From Maribacter antarcticus DSM 21422 (GTDB lineage: Bacteria > Bacteroidota > Bacteroidia > Flavobacteriales > Flavobacteriaceae): a DNA stretch of 64,000 bases. Location of the stretch: the NCBI RefSeq assembly GCF_000621125.1, contig NZ_KK211214.1, positions 995,300 through 1,059,299 of the forward strand, read 5' to 3'. The notes below the pieces were generated by a model. That model was not told the origin of the DNA. It made no database searches and saw only the letters and a list, made by a program, of their open reading frames with translations. Of the stretch, positions 46,381-55,688 are shown piece by piece. Within the stretch, counting starts at the first letter, position 1. Every line of letters starts with the position of its first letter. A program made the position numbers and the translations under genes.

Positions 46381-48030
46381 ATGAAGATTTTAATAAATAT
46401 ACTTTCAGTATTACTTTTAATTTGCTCATTGGCTCAGGCTAAAGAAATTGAGAATAGGAGTTATTACAGTACACCTTCAGACTATGCACAATTAGTTGTT
46501 TTGTTAGCGGAATTTAGGGAATTTCAAAAAATGAAATTGGAGGCTGGCGTTCCAGATTATTCACCGGCTTCAGTAAAAGATAAAAGTTTGGGTATTACTA
46601 GTTTTCAACAGCGTTTAAAAACCATAGATACAACGTACTGGTCAGTTACTGAAATGGTTGATTATCACCTTGTTCGTGCTGAAATGAATGGTATGGAATT
46701 TCAATACCGTGTAGTGAGACCATGGTCAAGGGATCCAAGTTTTTATTTACAGACGCAGCAAGGAAGCGGACCAACACGTTATGGTTATCTTAAAGTGAGT
46801 GATTTTCCAGTTGCCAAATCTGATTTGGTAGATTTTAAGATAAAACTGAAGGCTATTCCCAAAATATTTGAGCAAGCCAAACAAAACCTTACTGAAGGCG
46901 CAGCAGATTTTGCAACACTAGCACTTCAGCATTTAAATGAAGAGCTTAGTTATTATAATGAAATTTATAATTCGGTGGCTAGTAATCATCCATCATTAAA
47001 AAAAGATGCACAAAACGCCATTGAGGCGGTAAAAGACTATGGTATATGGTTGGAGAAAAATAAAATTTTAATGACCGCTAAGGCAGGCGTTGGTAAAGAA
47101 AATTATGGTTGGTTAATGAAGCATGTTTACTTGTTTCCTTACTCATGGGACCAAATCAAGATGATTGTAGAGTTAGAAGATAATCGAGTTAGAACCTTTC
47201 AGCGTTTATTGGAAAACAAGAATAGGGATATTCCTCCAATTATGCCGGTGCAGAGCAAAACAGCTTATAAGGCTAGCGTAAAAGAAGCGCTGGACTACAT
47301 CATAAAATTTCTTAAAGATCAGGAAATTTTTACTATGGAAGATTATTTAACTATAGATAATTATTTTGGTAGCTGGCATGATTTTGATAAACCATGGCCA
47401 GAAAAGCATGACTATTTTTTTAATTTTTCCCACCGGGATCCTGTTATGGAAGAAACACATGAAATGGTTGGTCATCATTTTGATGATCTCAGGGCAGATA
47501 GAAACCCTCACCCTATTAGAGGAGGCATACCACCGTTTAAGATATCTACAGCTAGACACGAAGGTTTTGCTTTTGCATTAGAAGAGCTTATGATGTATGC
47601 AGGTTACCTTGACGAAAGATCGCCACACGCTAAAGAAATTGCATATGAACAAGCTGCTTTTCGAACTGTAAGAGCCTTGTCTGATGTTTATATGCATAGC
47701 CTAGATTGGACCTTGGAAGATGCTGTGAATTATTGTGTGGCTAATGCGCCTCACGGCGAGCTATTAGCAGATAGTCATCACCTTTGGTATGAAATGGCTA
47801 CTACATTGCGTGGGGTAGGACATCATATGCTCATGGTGGTGGGGAAGGTGCAGTTTATGAAACTATTTCGGGACAGATCTAATCAACTTGGTGATGCTTT
47901 TGTATTGAAGGATTTTATGGATGAATTTATTTCTAGTGGTTCAATTCCATTTGCATTGACTAGATGGGAAATTACAGGTTATGATGATGAAATAAAAATG
48001 CTAGTTTTAGAGAAACAGCAAAACGATTAA
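46381..48030 (+). CDS. DUF885-type putative metallohydrolase, secreted (second of two)
   Basis: This 549-residue paralogue of the gene at 40211 has a signal peptide (LLLICSLAQAKEI). The metal-site candidate is HEMVGHHFDD (H360-H365), again one residue shorter than the usual HExxPGH, with HEGFAFALEELMMYAG downstream in place of EGWAxYxE. The C-terminal DSHHLWYEMATTLRG and DFMDEFISSGSIPFALTRW agree with the other copy. It lies directly upstream of the DUF1989 gene with a 26-base gap, so the M24/DUF885 set and the nitrogen-release operon may be one transcription unit. Confidence 0.78.
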   Translation: MKILINILSVLLLICSLAQAKEIENRSYYSTPSDYAQLVVLLAEFREFQKMKLEAGVPDYSPASVKDKSLGITSFQQRLKTIDTTYWSVTEMVDYHLVRAEMNGMEFQYRVVRPWSRDPSFYLQTQQGSGPTRYGYLKVSDFPVAKSDLVDFKIKLKAIPKIFEQAKQNLTEGAADFATLALQHLNEELSYYNEIYNSVASNHPSLKKDAQNAIEAVKDYGIWLEKNKILMTAKAGVGKENYGWLMKHVYLFPYSWDQIKMIVELEDNRVRTFQRLLENKNRDIPPIMPVQSKTAYKASVKEALDYIIKFLKDQEIFTMEDYLTIDNYFGSWHDFDKPWPEKHDYFFNFSHRDPVMEETHEMVGHHFDDLRADRNPHPIRGGIPPFKISTARHEGFAFALEELMMYAGYLDERSPHAKEIAYEQAAFRTVRALSDVYMHSLDWTLEDAVNYCVANAPHGELLADSHHLWYEMATTLRGVGHHMLMVVGKVQFMKLFRDRSNQLGDAFVLKDFMDEFISSGSIPFALTRWEITGYDDEIKMLVLEKQQND

Positions 48031-48056
48031 GAACTTTAAACGAAATATAATAGTTC

Positions 48057-48782
48057 ATGGTAGATTCAAATAATATCTTGTACACAGACTCCCTTCCTGC
48101 TGGAACACATTGGTCACTTACAATGAAAAGAGGGCATACGCTGCGGTTAATTGATGATGAAGGAGGAGCCAATGTAGGCATGCTTTTTTATAATCCTTAT
48201 AATTTATTGGAACGTATTAATATTCCAGATACTTTAAAATGTCAGCATACTTTTAAATTAACCAAAGGCAATTGTCTTTACTCAGACATGGGACATATTT
48301 TTTGTTCCATAATCGAAGATACTTTTGGCTGGCATGATGGCGTTTGTGGAAATACCAATCAAGCTATGGTCGCTAGCAAGTGGGGAGCTAAATCTTATCA
48401 GGAATTTCGAAATGACTGGCGACAAAATGGTAATGATTCGTTTCTTGTAGAGTTAGCAAAATATGGTCTTGGTACAAAAGATATGGCAGCAAACCTTAAT
48501 TTTTTCAGTAAGATTGCTGTAGATAATCATGGTAACATGTCTTATGATACTTCTATTACCAAAGCTGGTTCAGCTATTGATCTCAGGTTTGAGATGGATA
48601 CCTTGGTTGTTTTTCATACATGCCCACATCCATTAAATCCTGTAGATGAATATCCAAAGCATCCCGTGACGTATCAGATACTAAAAGCAGATTCTGTCCA
48701 AGATGATGATTTCTGCAAGAATTCTTGTGTTGAAAATCAGCATGGATTCATGAATAATTATTTATACAACTTACAAAACTAA
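48057..48782 (+). CDS. DUF1989 protein, probable carboxyguanidine deiminase subunit (urea-carboxylase-associated protein 1 type)
   Basis: This 241-residue cytoplasmic protein of the urea-carboxylase-associated family has RGHTLRLIDDEGGANVGMLF near the N-terminus and DTFGWHDGVCGNTNQAM, which carries the His and Cys conserved in the family. In organisms with guanidine metabolism, a pair of such proteins (CgdA/CgdB) converts carboxyguanidine made by a guanidine carboxylase to allophanate. The gene pair here sits directly before the carboxylase and allophanate hydrolase genes, the expected context. The assignment to guanidine rather than urea is inference from established work on this gene set. 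Confidence 0.78.
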   Translation: MVDSNNILYTDSLPAGTHWSLTMKRGHTLRLIDDEGGANVGMLFYNPYNLLERINIPDTLKCQHTFKLTKGNCLYSDMGHIFCSIIEDTFGWHDGVCGNTNQAMVASKWGAKSYQEFRNDWRQNGNDSFLVELAKYGLGTKDMAANLNFFSKIAVDNHGNMSYDTSITKAGSAIDLRFEMDTLVVFHTCPHPLNPVDEYPKHPVTYQILKADSVQDDDFCKNSCVENQHGFMNNYLYNLQN

Positions 48783-48788
48783 AAGGGA

Positions 48789-49424
48789 ATGATTTTTAAA
48801 AGCACATTATTAATTGAAAAGGCAACGTTTCGAGAAATAGTCCTTGCGGGAAATTATTTTATAAAGAAATTAAATAAAGGGCAGACTATTAGAATTTTGG
48901 ATTTGGAAGGTAATCAGGCAGCTGACACCTTATTTTTTAGTGCAGAAGATCCATCAGAGCGTTATAGCGCGGTAGATACCATTCGTAATCAAAAAAATGT
49001 ATACTTAACAAAAGGTACTGTTTTAATGTCTAATGGATGCAAACCATTGCTAGAAATTGTTGCCGATACTTGCGGGAGGCATGATACATTAGGCGGTGCT
49101 TGTGCTACAGAGTCGAATACGGTGCGCTATGGTTTGGAAAAAAAAAGTATGCATGCCTGTAGAAATAGTTGGATGTTGGCAGTAAGTGAAAACAAGGAGT
49201 TTGGATTAACAAAAAGAGATATTACGCATAATATTAATTTTTTCATGAATGTACCCATTACTAAAGAAGGTAAACTCACTTTTGAAGATGGTATTAGTGA
49301 TGCAGGTAAATATGTAGAATTGGAAGCTAAAATGGATGTTATTGTGCTCATTTCTAATTGTCCCCAGTTGAATAATCCTTGTAATGATTTCAACCCAACC
49401 CCAATTGAAGTGATTATTTGGTAA
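48789..49424 (+). CDS. DUF1989 protein, second carboxyguanidine deiminase-type subunit (urea-carboxylase-associated protein 2 type)
   Basis: This 211-residue paralogue of the previous gene lies 6 bases downstream. It shows [20 protein letters not shown] and [19 protein letters not shown], with His and Cys residues of the family, and ends with [20 protein letters not shown]. Pairing of one larger and one smaller DUF1989 protein is typical of the carboxyguanidine deiminase complex. The carboxylase gene starts 11 bases after the stop. Confidence 0.8.
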   Translation: MIFKSTLLIEKATFREIVLAGNYFIKKLNKGQTIRILDLEGNQAADTLFFSAEDPSERYSAVDTIRNQKNVYLTKGTVLMSNGCKPLLEIVADTCGRHDTLGGACATESNTVRYGLEKKSMHACRNSWMLAVSENKEFGLTKRDITHNINFFMNVPITKEGKLTFEDGISDAGKYVELEAKMDVIVLISNCPQLNNPCNDFNPTPIEVIIW

Positions 49425-49435
49425 AAAAAATATAA

Positions 49436-52400
49436 ATGTTTAAAAAGGTATTAATTGCCAATAGAGGTGCTATTGCAGTGCGTATTATTAGGACTTTAAA
49501 GAAGCTCGGTGTAAAAGCCGTAGTAGTTTTTTCTGAAGAAGACAGAAATAGTCTTCATGTTGATTTGGCAGATGAATCTTATCTTCTTGGGAGTGGCCCA
49601 GCGAGAGCTACATATCTTGATCAGCAAAAGTTAATAGCCATTGCTAAAAGTTCGGGTGCTGGTGCTATTCACCCGGGATATGGTTTTCTTAGCGAAAATA
49701 CAGAATTTGCTGAATTGTGTAAAACGGAAGGCATAGTGTTTTTAGGTCCTACTCCCGAGCAAATGAGGGTATTTGGACTAAAGCATGAAGCTAGAGCTCT
49801 TGCAACAAAGGCAAAGGTTCCTTTACTTCCTGGAACAGCATTACTTACTTCCCTTGAAGAAGCGAAAATGCTAGCTGACCAAATAGGTTACCCCATTATA
49901 TTAAAAAGCACGGCTGGCGGAGGTGGTATCGGCATGGAAATTTGCCATTCAGCCCAAGAACTTCACGATAACTATGAAAAAGTAAAAAGCCAAGGAAAGA
50001 ACAGTTTTTCTAATGCAGGCGTATTTCTCGAAAAATTCGTAGCCAGAGCAAGGCACATTGAAGTACAGGTTTTTGGGGATGGAAAAGGAAAAGTAATAGC
50101 ATTGGGTGAGCGAGATTGTTCGGCACAGCGTAGAAATCAAAAGGTGGTTGAAGAGGCACCTGCAACTAATCTTTCGGAAACTGTAAGGTTGCAATTATAT
50201 GCCACAGCAGTGCAGTTGGCTTCCTCGGTAAACTATCAAAATGCAGGTACAGTTGAGTTTATCTTTGATCAATCGGATGAAAAATTTTATTTTCTCGAGA
50301 TGAACACCCGACTGCAAGTAGAGCATGGAGTTACAGAATACATATTTGGAATGGACTTGGTAGAATGGATGGTCCAACTTGGAGCAGGAACGTTGCCTTC
50401 TCTAGAAAAATTAGAAAAGATGCATGGTTCAAAAGGTCATGCGCTTCAGGTTAGAATATATGCGGAGTCACCAGGAAAGAATTTTCAACCGAGTGCAGGA
50501 TTACTTACTAATGTGCAATTTCCAACTATAGAGAATGGACGAATTGATACTTGGGTGGAATCAGGAATAGAGGTGCCAAGTTATTATGATCCTTTAATCG
50601 CAAAAGTAATTGTACATGCAAAAGATCGTGCAACTGCCATTGTTCAATTACAAAATGTATTGCGTGATACTACGCTTTATGGTATTGAAACCAATATAGA
50701 TTATTTAAAAACTATTCTAGCCGAAGATATTTTCCAAAAAGGAAAGATTTACACCCAGTATCTCAATAAGTTTAAATATAGTCCTAATACTATCGATATC
50801 ATTAAACCTGGAACGTTTACTACCATTCAGGATTACCCCGGTAGGACTGGATATTGGAATGTAGGTGTACCACCATCCGGGCCTTATGATAGTTTAAGTT
50901 TTAGATTGGGTAATGAATTGTTAGGTAATCCTGAGGATACGGCTGGACTTGAAATAACTGCAAATGGGCCTACATTAAAATTTAATGTAGCTACTCAAAT
51001 CGTTTTAACGGGTGCAGAAATAAATGCCAGTTTAGATGGTAAAAAAATAGCATGTTGGACAACGACTCAAATTTCTCCGGGACAAATATTAAAATTAGGT
51101 CAAGTAGCCCCTTTTGGTATGCGTGCTTATTGTTTAATTAAGTCTGGTATTAATTGCCCAGAATATTTGGGATCGAAATCTACCTTTACGCTTGGACAAT
51201 TTGGAGGCCATGCTGGAAGGCAACTACAAATAGGAGACGTACTAAAAATTAAACCAGAAGAACAAATTCTTCTAGAAACAACAATCTCGCCAAAAGATCG
51301 TCCCCAAATTTTAAATCAATGGAAATTGAGGGTAATTTATGGACCTCACGGAGCTCCTGATTTTTTCACAAAAGAAGATATTGAAACCTTTTTTAAAAAC
51401 ACCTGGGAAGTCCACTATAATTCCAGCAGAACAGGTGTTCGATTGATTGGGCCAAAACCAGAATGGGCAAGAACTGATGGCGGTGAGGCGGGTATGCACC
51501 CTTCAAATATACATGATAATGCGTATGCTATTGGAACTGTAGATTTTACTGGGGATATGCCAGTAATCCTCGGTCCCGATGGACCATCTTTGGGTGGTTT
51601 TGTTTGTCCAGCTACTGTTATACAAGCAGATTTATGGAAGCTTGGACAGTTAAAGGCAGGCGACAAGATTAGGTTTGTGCCCGTTGCTATTGAAGATGCG
51701 GTAGACGTTTTTATGGAACAGGCGGAACAGATTAAACTATTTAAAATTAAAGAGAAAGAACTTTCGGTAAAAGCTCCTGAGTCACCTATTCTAGAAAAGA
51801 TTGATAAACAAACGTATGGTGTAGAAATTGGTTATCGAGTTTGTGGAGATGCTTTTGTTTTAATTGAATATGGTCCTATGGTATTAGATATTAATCTAAG
51901 ATTTAGGGTTCATGCGATGATGCTTACGTTAGAAAAGACATCTTTTGAAGGAATTCTAGAGCTTACACCTGGCATTAGATCACTTCAGGTGCACTATAAT
52001 CCATTAAAAATTTCAGTTAAAAAATTACTCGATTTTCTTAAAGAAGCAGAGTCTTCACTTAAAAACCTTGATCAGATTAAGGTGCCTGCAAGAATTGTTC
52101 ATTTACCAATAAGCTGGAATGATACCGTATGCCAGATGGCTGTAGAAAAATATATTCAGTCTGTTCGTAAAGATGCACCTTGGTGTCCAGACAATATTGA
52201 ATTTATAAGACGTATTAATGGATTAGATTCTGTTGATAAAGTTAAACGTATTGTTTTCGAAGCTAGTTATTTGGTTATGGGGTTAGGTGATGTCTACTTG
52301 GGTGCACCAGTAGCTACGCCAATTGATCCGAGACATCGTTTAGTAACAACTAAGTACAACCCGGCTAGAACCTGGACAGCAGAAAACTCGGTAGGAATTG

Positions 52401-53035
52401 GAGGTTCTTATTTATGTGTATATGGGATGGAAGGGCCAGGGGGCTATCAATTTATTGGGAGAACACTACAGATGTGGAATCGTTACCATCAAACCAAAGA
52501 TTTTAAATTGCCTTGGTTATTAAGATTTTTCGATCAAATACGGTTCTATGAAGTTTCTAATGAAGAGTTAAGTATTATTCGAAGAGATTTTCCTAAAGGA
52601 AACTATAAGCTCAAAGTAGAAGATATTGAATTTTCTCTGGCAGAGCATCAAGAGTTTCTATCTAAAATTGATGATGAGGTTAAGGTGTTTCAGCAATCTA
52701 GAAATCATGCTTTTGATCAGGAATTGGAAAGATGGGTAGAAAGTGGTCAAATTAATTTTGTAACCAACAAAAACGATATACAGCAGGGAGAGGAAGAGCA
52801 ACTTGCTGAAAACGAATTTGCTATACAGGGTCCCATTTCAGCGAGTATATTGAAAATAGAAATAAGCATAGGACAAACTGTGCTTGTAGGGGATGCTCTT
52901 ATGACATTAGAATCCATGAAGATGGAATTTCATATACTCGCAGAAGAACCAGGAATTATAAAAAAAATACTTAAACAACCAGGAGAGGACGTAAAAGTAG
53001 GACAAGACATTTTGATTCTAGAAAAACATAAATAA
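49436..53035 (+). CDS. Biotin-dependent urea/guanidine carboxylase
   Basis: This 1199-residue protein has a biotin carboxylase domain at about 1-450 (KVLIANRGAIAVRIIRTLKK, GYGFLSENTEFAEL, ATP-grasp LKSTAGGGGIGM, FLEMNTRLQVEHGVTE), a carboxyltransferase part made of KipA- and KipI-like halves at about 455-1080 (PSGPYDSLSFRLGNELLG, GEAGMHPSNIHDNAYAIG) and a C-terminal biotinyl domain with ESMKMEF (biotin Lys at 1162). This is the full urea-carboxylase layout without the fused amidohydrolase of yeast. In the carboxyltransferase it reads VDFTGD (D703). As I recall, an Asp near this position, instead of Asn in urea enzymes, marks guanidine carboxylases; that needs an alignment. The two DUF1989 neighbours favour guanidine. 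Confidence 0.92.
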   Translation: MFKKVLIANRGAIAVRIIRTLKKLGVKAVVVFSEEDRNSLHVDLADESYLLGSGPARATYLDQQKLIAIAKSSGAGAIHPGYGFLSENTEFAELCKTEGIVFLGPTPEQMRVFGLKHEARALATKAKVPLLPGTALLTSLEEAKMLADQIGYPIILKSTAGGGGIGMEICHSAQELHDNYEKVKSQGKNSFSNAGVFLEKFVARARHIEVQVFGDGKGKVIALGERDCSAQRRNQKVVEEAPATNLSETVRLQLYATAVQLASSVNYQNAGTVEFIFDQSDEKFYFLEMNTRLQVEHGVTEYIFGMDLVEWMVQLGAGTLPSLEKLEKMHGSKGHALQVRIYAESPGKNFQPSAGLLTNVQFPTIENGRIDTWVESGIEVPSYYDPLIAKVIVHAKDRATAIVQLQNVLRDTTLYGIETNIDYLKTILAEDIFQKGKIYTQYLNKFKYSPNTIDIIKPGTFTTIQDYPGRTGYWNVGVPPSGPYDSLSFRLGNELLGNPEDTAGLEITANGPTLKFNVATQIVLTGAEINASLDGKKIACWTTTQISPGQILKLGQVAPFGMRAYCLIKSGINCPEYLGSKSTFTLGQFGGHAGRQLQIGDVLKIKPEEQILLETTISPKDRPQILNQWKLRVIYGPHGAPDFFTKEDIETFFKNTWEVHYNSSRTGVRLIGPKPEWARTDGGEAGMHPSNIHDNAYAIGTVDFTGDMPVILGPDGPSLGGFVCPATVIQADLWKLGQLKAGDKIRFVPVAIEDAVDVFMEQAEQIKLFKIKEKELSVKAPESPILEKIDKQTYGVEIGYRVCGDAFVLIEYGPMVLDINLRFRVHAMMLTLEKTSFEGILELTPGIRSLQVHYNPLKISVKKLLDFLKEAESSLKNLDQIKVPARIVHLPISWNDTVCQMAVEKYIQSVRKDAPWCPDNIEFIRRINGLDSVDKVKRIVFEASYLVMGLGDVYLGAPVATPIDPRHRLVTTKYNPARTWTAENSVGIGGSYLCVYGMEGPGGYQFIGRTLQMWNRYHQTKDFKLPWLLRFFDQIRFYEVSNEELSIIRRDFPKGNYKLKVEDIEFSLAEHQEFLSKIDDEVKVFQQSRNHAFDQELERWVESGQINFVTNKNDIQQGEEEQLAENEFAIQGPISASILKIEISIGQTVLVGDALMTLESMKMEFHILAEEPGIIKKILKQPGEDVKVGQDILILEKHK

Positions 53036-53036
53036 A

Positions 53037-54833
53037 ATGGAAAATAATGTATTAATAAATGCGCTTTTGTTAGGGTATCGCGAAGGTAGTGTAACACCTG
53101 AAGTAGTTGTAAAACAAATCCAAGAAGCCATTAAAAATTACGAAGACTACAATATTTGGACCTATTGTCTAAATGAACAGGAGATTAAACCTTATCTAGA
53201 AAGGCTAAAAGATTGTTCTATAGATGAACTACCGCTTTATGGAATTCCGTTTGCAATAAAAGACAATATAGATCTTAAAGGGATACCAACTACGGCAGGT
53301 TGTGAATCATTTGCCAGAATTCCAGAAAAATCTGCAACCGTAGTAGATTTGTTAATTAAAGCAGGGGCTATCCCAATTGGAAAAACCAATTTAGACCAAT
53401 TTGCAACTGGTCTTGTTGGAACGCGTTCGCCAGAAAAATGGGGTGCATGCAGAAATGCTTTTAATAAGGACTATATTTCTGGTGGCTCAAGTGCTGGCTC
53501 AGGTCTAGCGGTTTCTTTAGGCCTCGTTAGTTTTTCATTGGGTACCGATACAGCTGGCTCCGGGCGTATCCCAGCAGCATTGAATAACATAGTCGGGTTA
53601 AAACCAAGTAAAGGTTTGATTAGTACACATGGTGTTGTACCTGCTTGTCGTAGTTTGGACTGCGTAAGTATTTTTGCTTCTACGCCTCATGACGTTGCGA
53701 AAGTTTTTGATGTCGTATCTGTACCAGATTCTAAAGATGAGTACAGTCGCCACTTTCCATTTGCTATTAATCATCAAATCTTTGGAAATTTAAAAGACAT
53801 GCCAGTAATTGGAGTTCTTGCAAAGAACCAGATGGAAACATTTGGCGATGAGGATACGATTAATCAATATGAAGCAGCTGTTGCTACGTTGCAAAAGTTT
53901 GGTGTTAGGACAAAAGTTATTGATTTTACTGCCTTTATCAGTGCAGCCAAATTACTCTATGAAGGTCCGTGGGTTGCAGAGCGTTATATAGCAACGTCAG
54001 ACTACCTCAACGATATGCTTGATGTTACAAAAACTATTATTTCACAAGGAGCTAACTATAACGCTATAGATGCTTTTAATTCTGAGTATCTACTAAAAAA
54101 ATATAAAGTCGCAGCCGATATAGAATTAAATTATGTTGATATGATAATTACACCATCAGCACCAGGTCATTATAGTCTGGCGGAAATTGAATCCGAGCCA
54201 ATAAAAAAGAATTCGCAGCTCGGGTATTATACAAATTTCATGAATCTTTTAGATTATTCTGCTGTTGCTGTTCCTTCAAGTTTTAATAATGTAGGATTAC
54301 CGTTTGGAGTTACTTTTTTTGCTGACAAATTCCAAGACAAAAATTTATTATCATTTGCGCAGTATTATCAAAAGAATAGTGGGTTGACGCTTGGTGCAAC
54401 ACATACAATCTTTCCTGAATATGCTCTGGAGAAAGGAAATAATGGGCGGGTAAATATTGTTGTTTGTGGAGCGCATTTAAATGGCTTTCCGCTTAATTGG
54501 CAGCTTACTGAAAGAGGTGGTTTTTTGGTGAAAAAGACCAAAACGGCGGCATGTTATCGATTTTATGCACTTGCTGGTGGCCCACCACACCGTCCTGGTT
54601 TAATTAGGGATGTTTCAGGTGATTCAATTGATGTTGAAGTTTGGTCGCTACCAGTTGAATATTTAGGTTCATTTGTAGCAAATATACCTGTACCATTGGG
54701 TATTGGAAAAATTGAGTTAATTGACAACAGCTGGGAGACTAGTTTTATTTGTGAGTCTTACGCTATTCCAGAAGCACTTGATATAACGCATCTTAAGAGT
54801 TGGGAATCTTATATTGACGGTTTAAACAATTAA
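53037..54833 (+). CDS. atzF: Allophanate hydrolase
   Basis: This 598-residue amidase-signature enzyme has the Ser-Ser-Lys triad visible as K75 in PFAIKDN, S151 in SGGSSAGSG and S175 in DTAGSGRIPA. The C-terminal domain (about 460-598) typical of allophanate hydrolases is present, with GAHLNGFPLNWQLTERGG and AGGPPHRPGLIRD. It cleaves allophanate to ammonia and CO2, completing nitrogen release from the carboxylase product. It starts one base after the carboxylase stop, so the two are coupled. It is also the likely end of the operon. Confidence 0.93.
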   Translation: MENNVLINALLLGYREGSVTPEVVVKQIQEAIKNYEDYNIWTYCLNEQEIKPYLERLKDCSIDELPLYGIPFAIKDNIDLKGIPTTAGCESFARIPEKSATVVDLLIKAGAIPIGKTNLDQFATGLVGTRSPEKWGACRNAFNKDYISGGSSAGSGLAVSLGLVSFSLGTDTAGSGRIPAALNNIVGLKPSKGLISTHGVVPACRSLDCVSIFASTPHDVAKVFDVVSVPDSKDEYSRHFPFAINHQIFGNLKDMPVIGVLAKNQMETFGDEDTINQYEAAVATLQKFGVRTKVIDFTAFISAAKLLYEGPWVAERYIATSDYLNDMLDVTKTIISQGANYNAIDAFNSEYLLKKYKVAADIELNYVDMIITPSAPGHYSLAEIESEPIKKNSQLGYYTNFMNLLDYSAVAVPSSFNNVGLPFGVTFFADKFQDKNLLSFAQYYQKNSGLTLGATHTIFPEYALEKGNNGRVNIVVCGAHLNGFPLNWQLTERGGFLVKKTKTAACYRFYALAGGPPHRPGLIRDVSGDSIDVEVWSLPVEYLGSFVANIPVPLGIGKIELIDNSWETSFICESYAIPEALDITHLKSWESYIDGLNN

Positions 54834-54899
54834 ATCAGATATTTTATACTTCTTTTTTAGAGAATTAAATTATTTCCATGTTTTGATTCAAAAACTATT

Positions 54900-55686
54900 A
54901 TGTGCAATATTGCAGGTGCCATTGTCCAGTCCAGGACCTTTGTAAATAAAAACGATTATAAAACAGAAGTTTTAAAAGAAGGAAATAAAGTGCCTTGGGT
55001 TTGTGAAGTTAAAATACGAGAATTCGAGACAAAATTTGGATATAATTGGAAAAATGCTTTCAAGAAAAATACCATCGCAAGACTCCCTGAGATAACTACT
55101 AATGACCAATATCCTGTAGTCAATATAACTTGGCTGGATTGTATAGTATATACCAAGTGGGTATCTAAAAAAAACAGGATTAAATTTCACGTTACCTACC
55201 GAAGCAAAATGGGAATATACTGCAATAGGAAAGGATGAGTGCACATAGCCTTGGGGTAACAGGTTACCTTATGGTACTAGAGCAAATTATGCTGACGAAA
55301 GTTTTAATAAATATTTTTTTGGTCCAGAGGAAGCACTAGTACATTTTGGAGTAGATGACGGTTACCCTATTACTTCACCAATAGGTGTTTTTCTATAAGG
55401 AAAATCGCCAATAGGGGCATTAGATTTGGTTGGTAATGTTAGATAATGGGTGTATAATTATATTAAGGATGAGGTTTCAAACTCTATATATTTAGAAGAA
55501 AATAATATTAAATTAATGAAAGGCGGATTGTGGTCAGCTTCAGCAGGAAGATTTAATTCTAAACCCAATGAAATAAACATGGGGCATAATATTCGATCAG
55601 ACGCTAGACAAGCTTTTGAGCACGATAATTCAGATGACCATTCTGTTTTTAGAATTGCCATATTCTACACAAAAAGACCAATGTAA
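54900..55686 (+). pseudogene. SUMF1/FGE-like protein, broken
   Basis: The broken frames read YPVVNITWLDCIVYTKWVSK, then after a frameshift near 55195 LPTEAKWEYTAIGKDE, WGNRLPYGTRANYADESFN, FGVDDGYPITSPIGVFL with a stop, ALDLVGNVR with a stop, and finally MKGGLWSASAGRFNSKPNEI and FRIAIFY. This is the FGE-sulfatase domain in order but with at least one frameshift and three stops. The final FRI segment replaces the usual GFRC. A second, intact family member is at 16710. No function expected. Confidence 0.75.
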
Positions 55687-55688
55687 TA

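Noticed and set aside
49436..54833. A single fused urea amidolyase as in yeast
   Set aside because: Carboxylase and allophanate hydrolase are separate genes with a stop codon and one spacer base between them.
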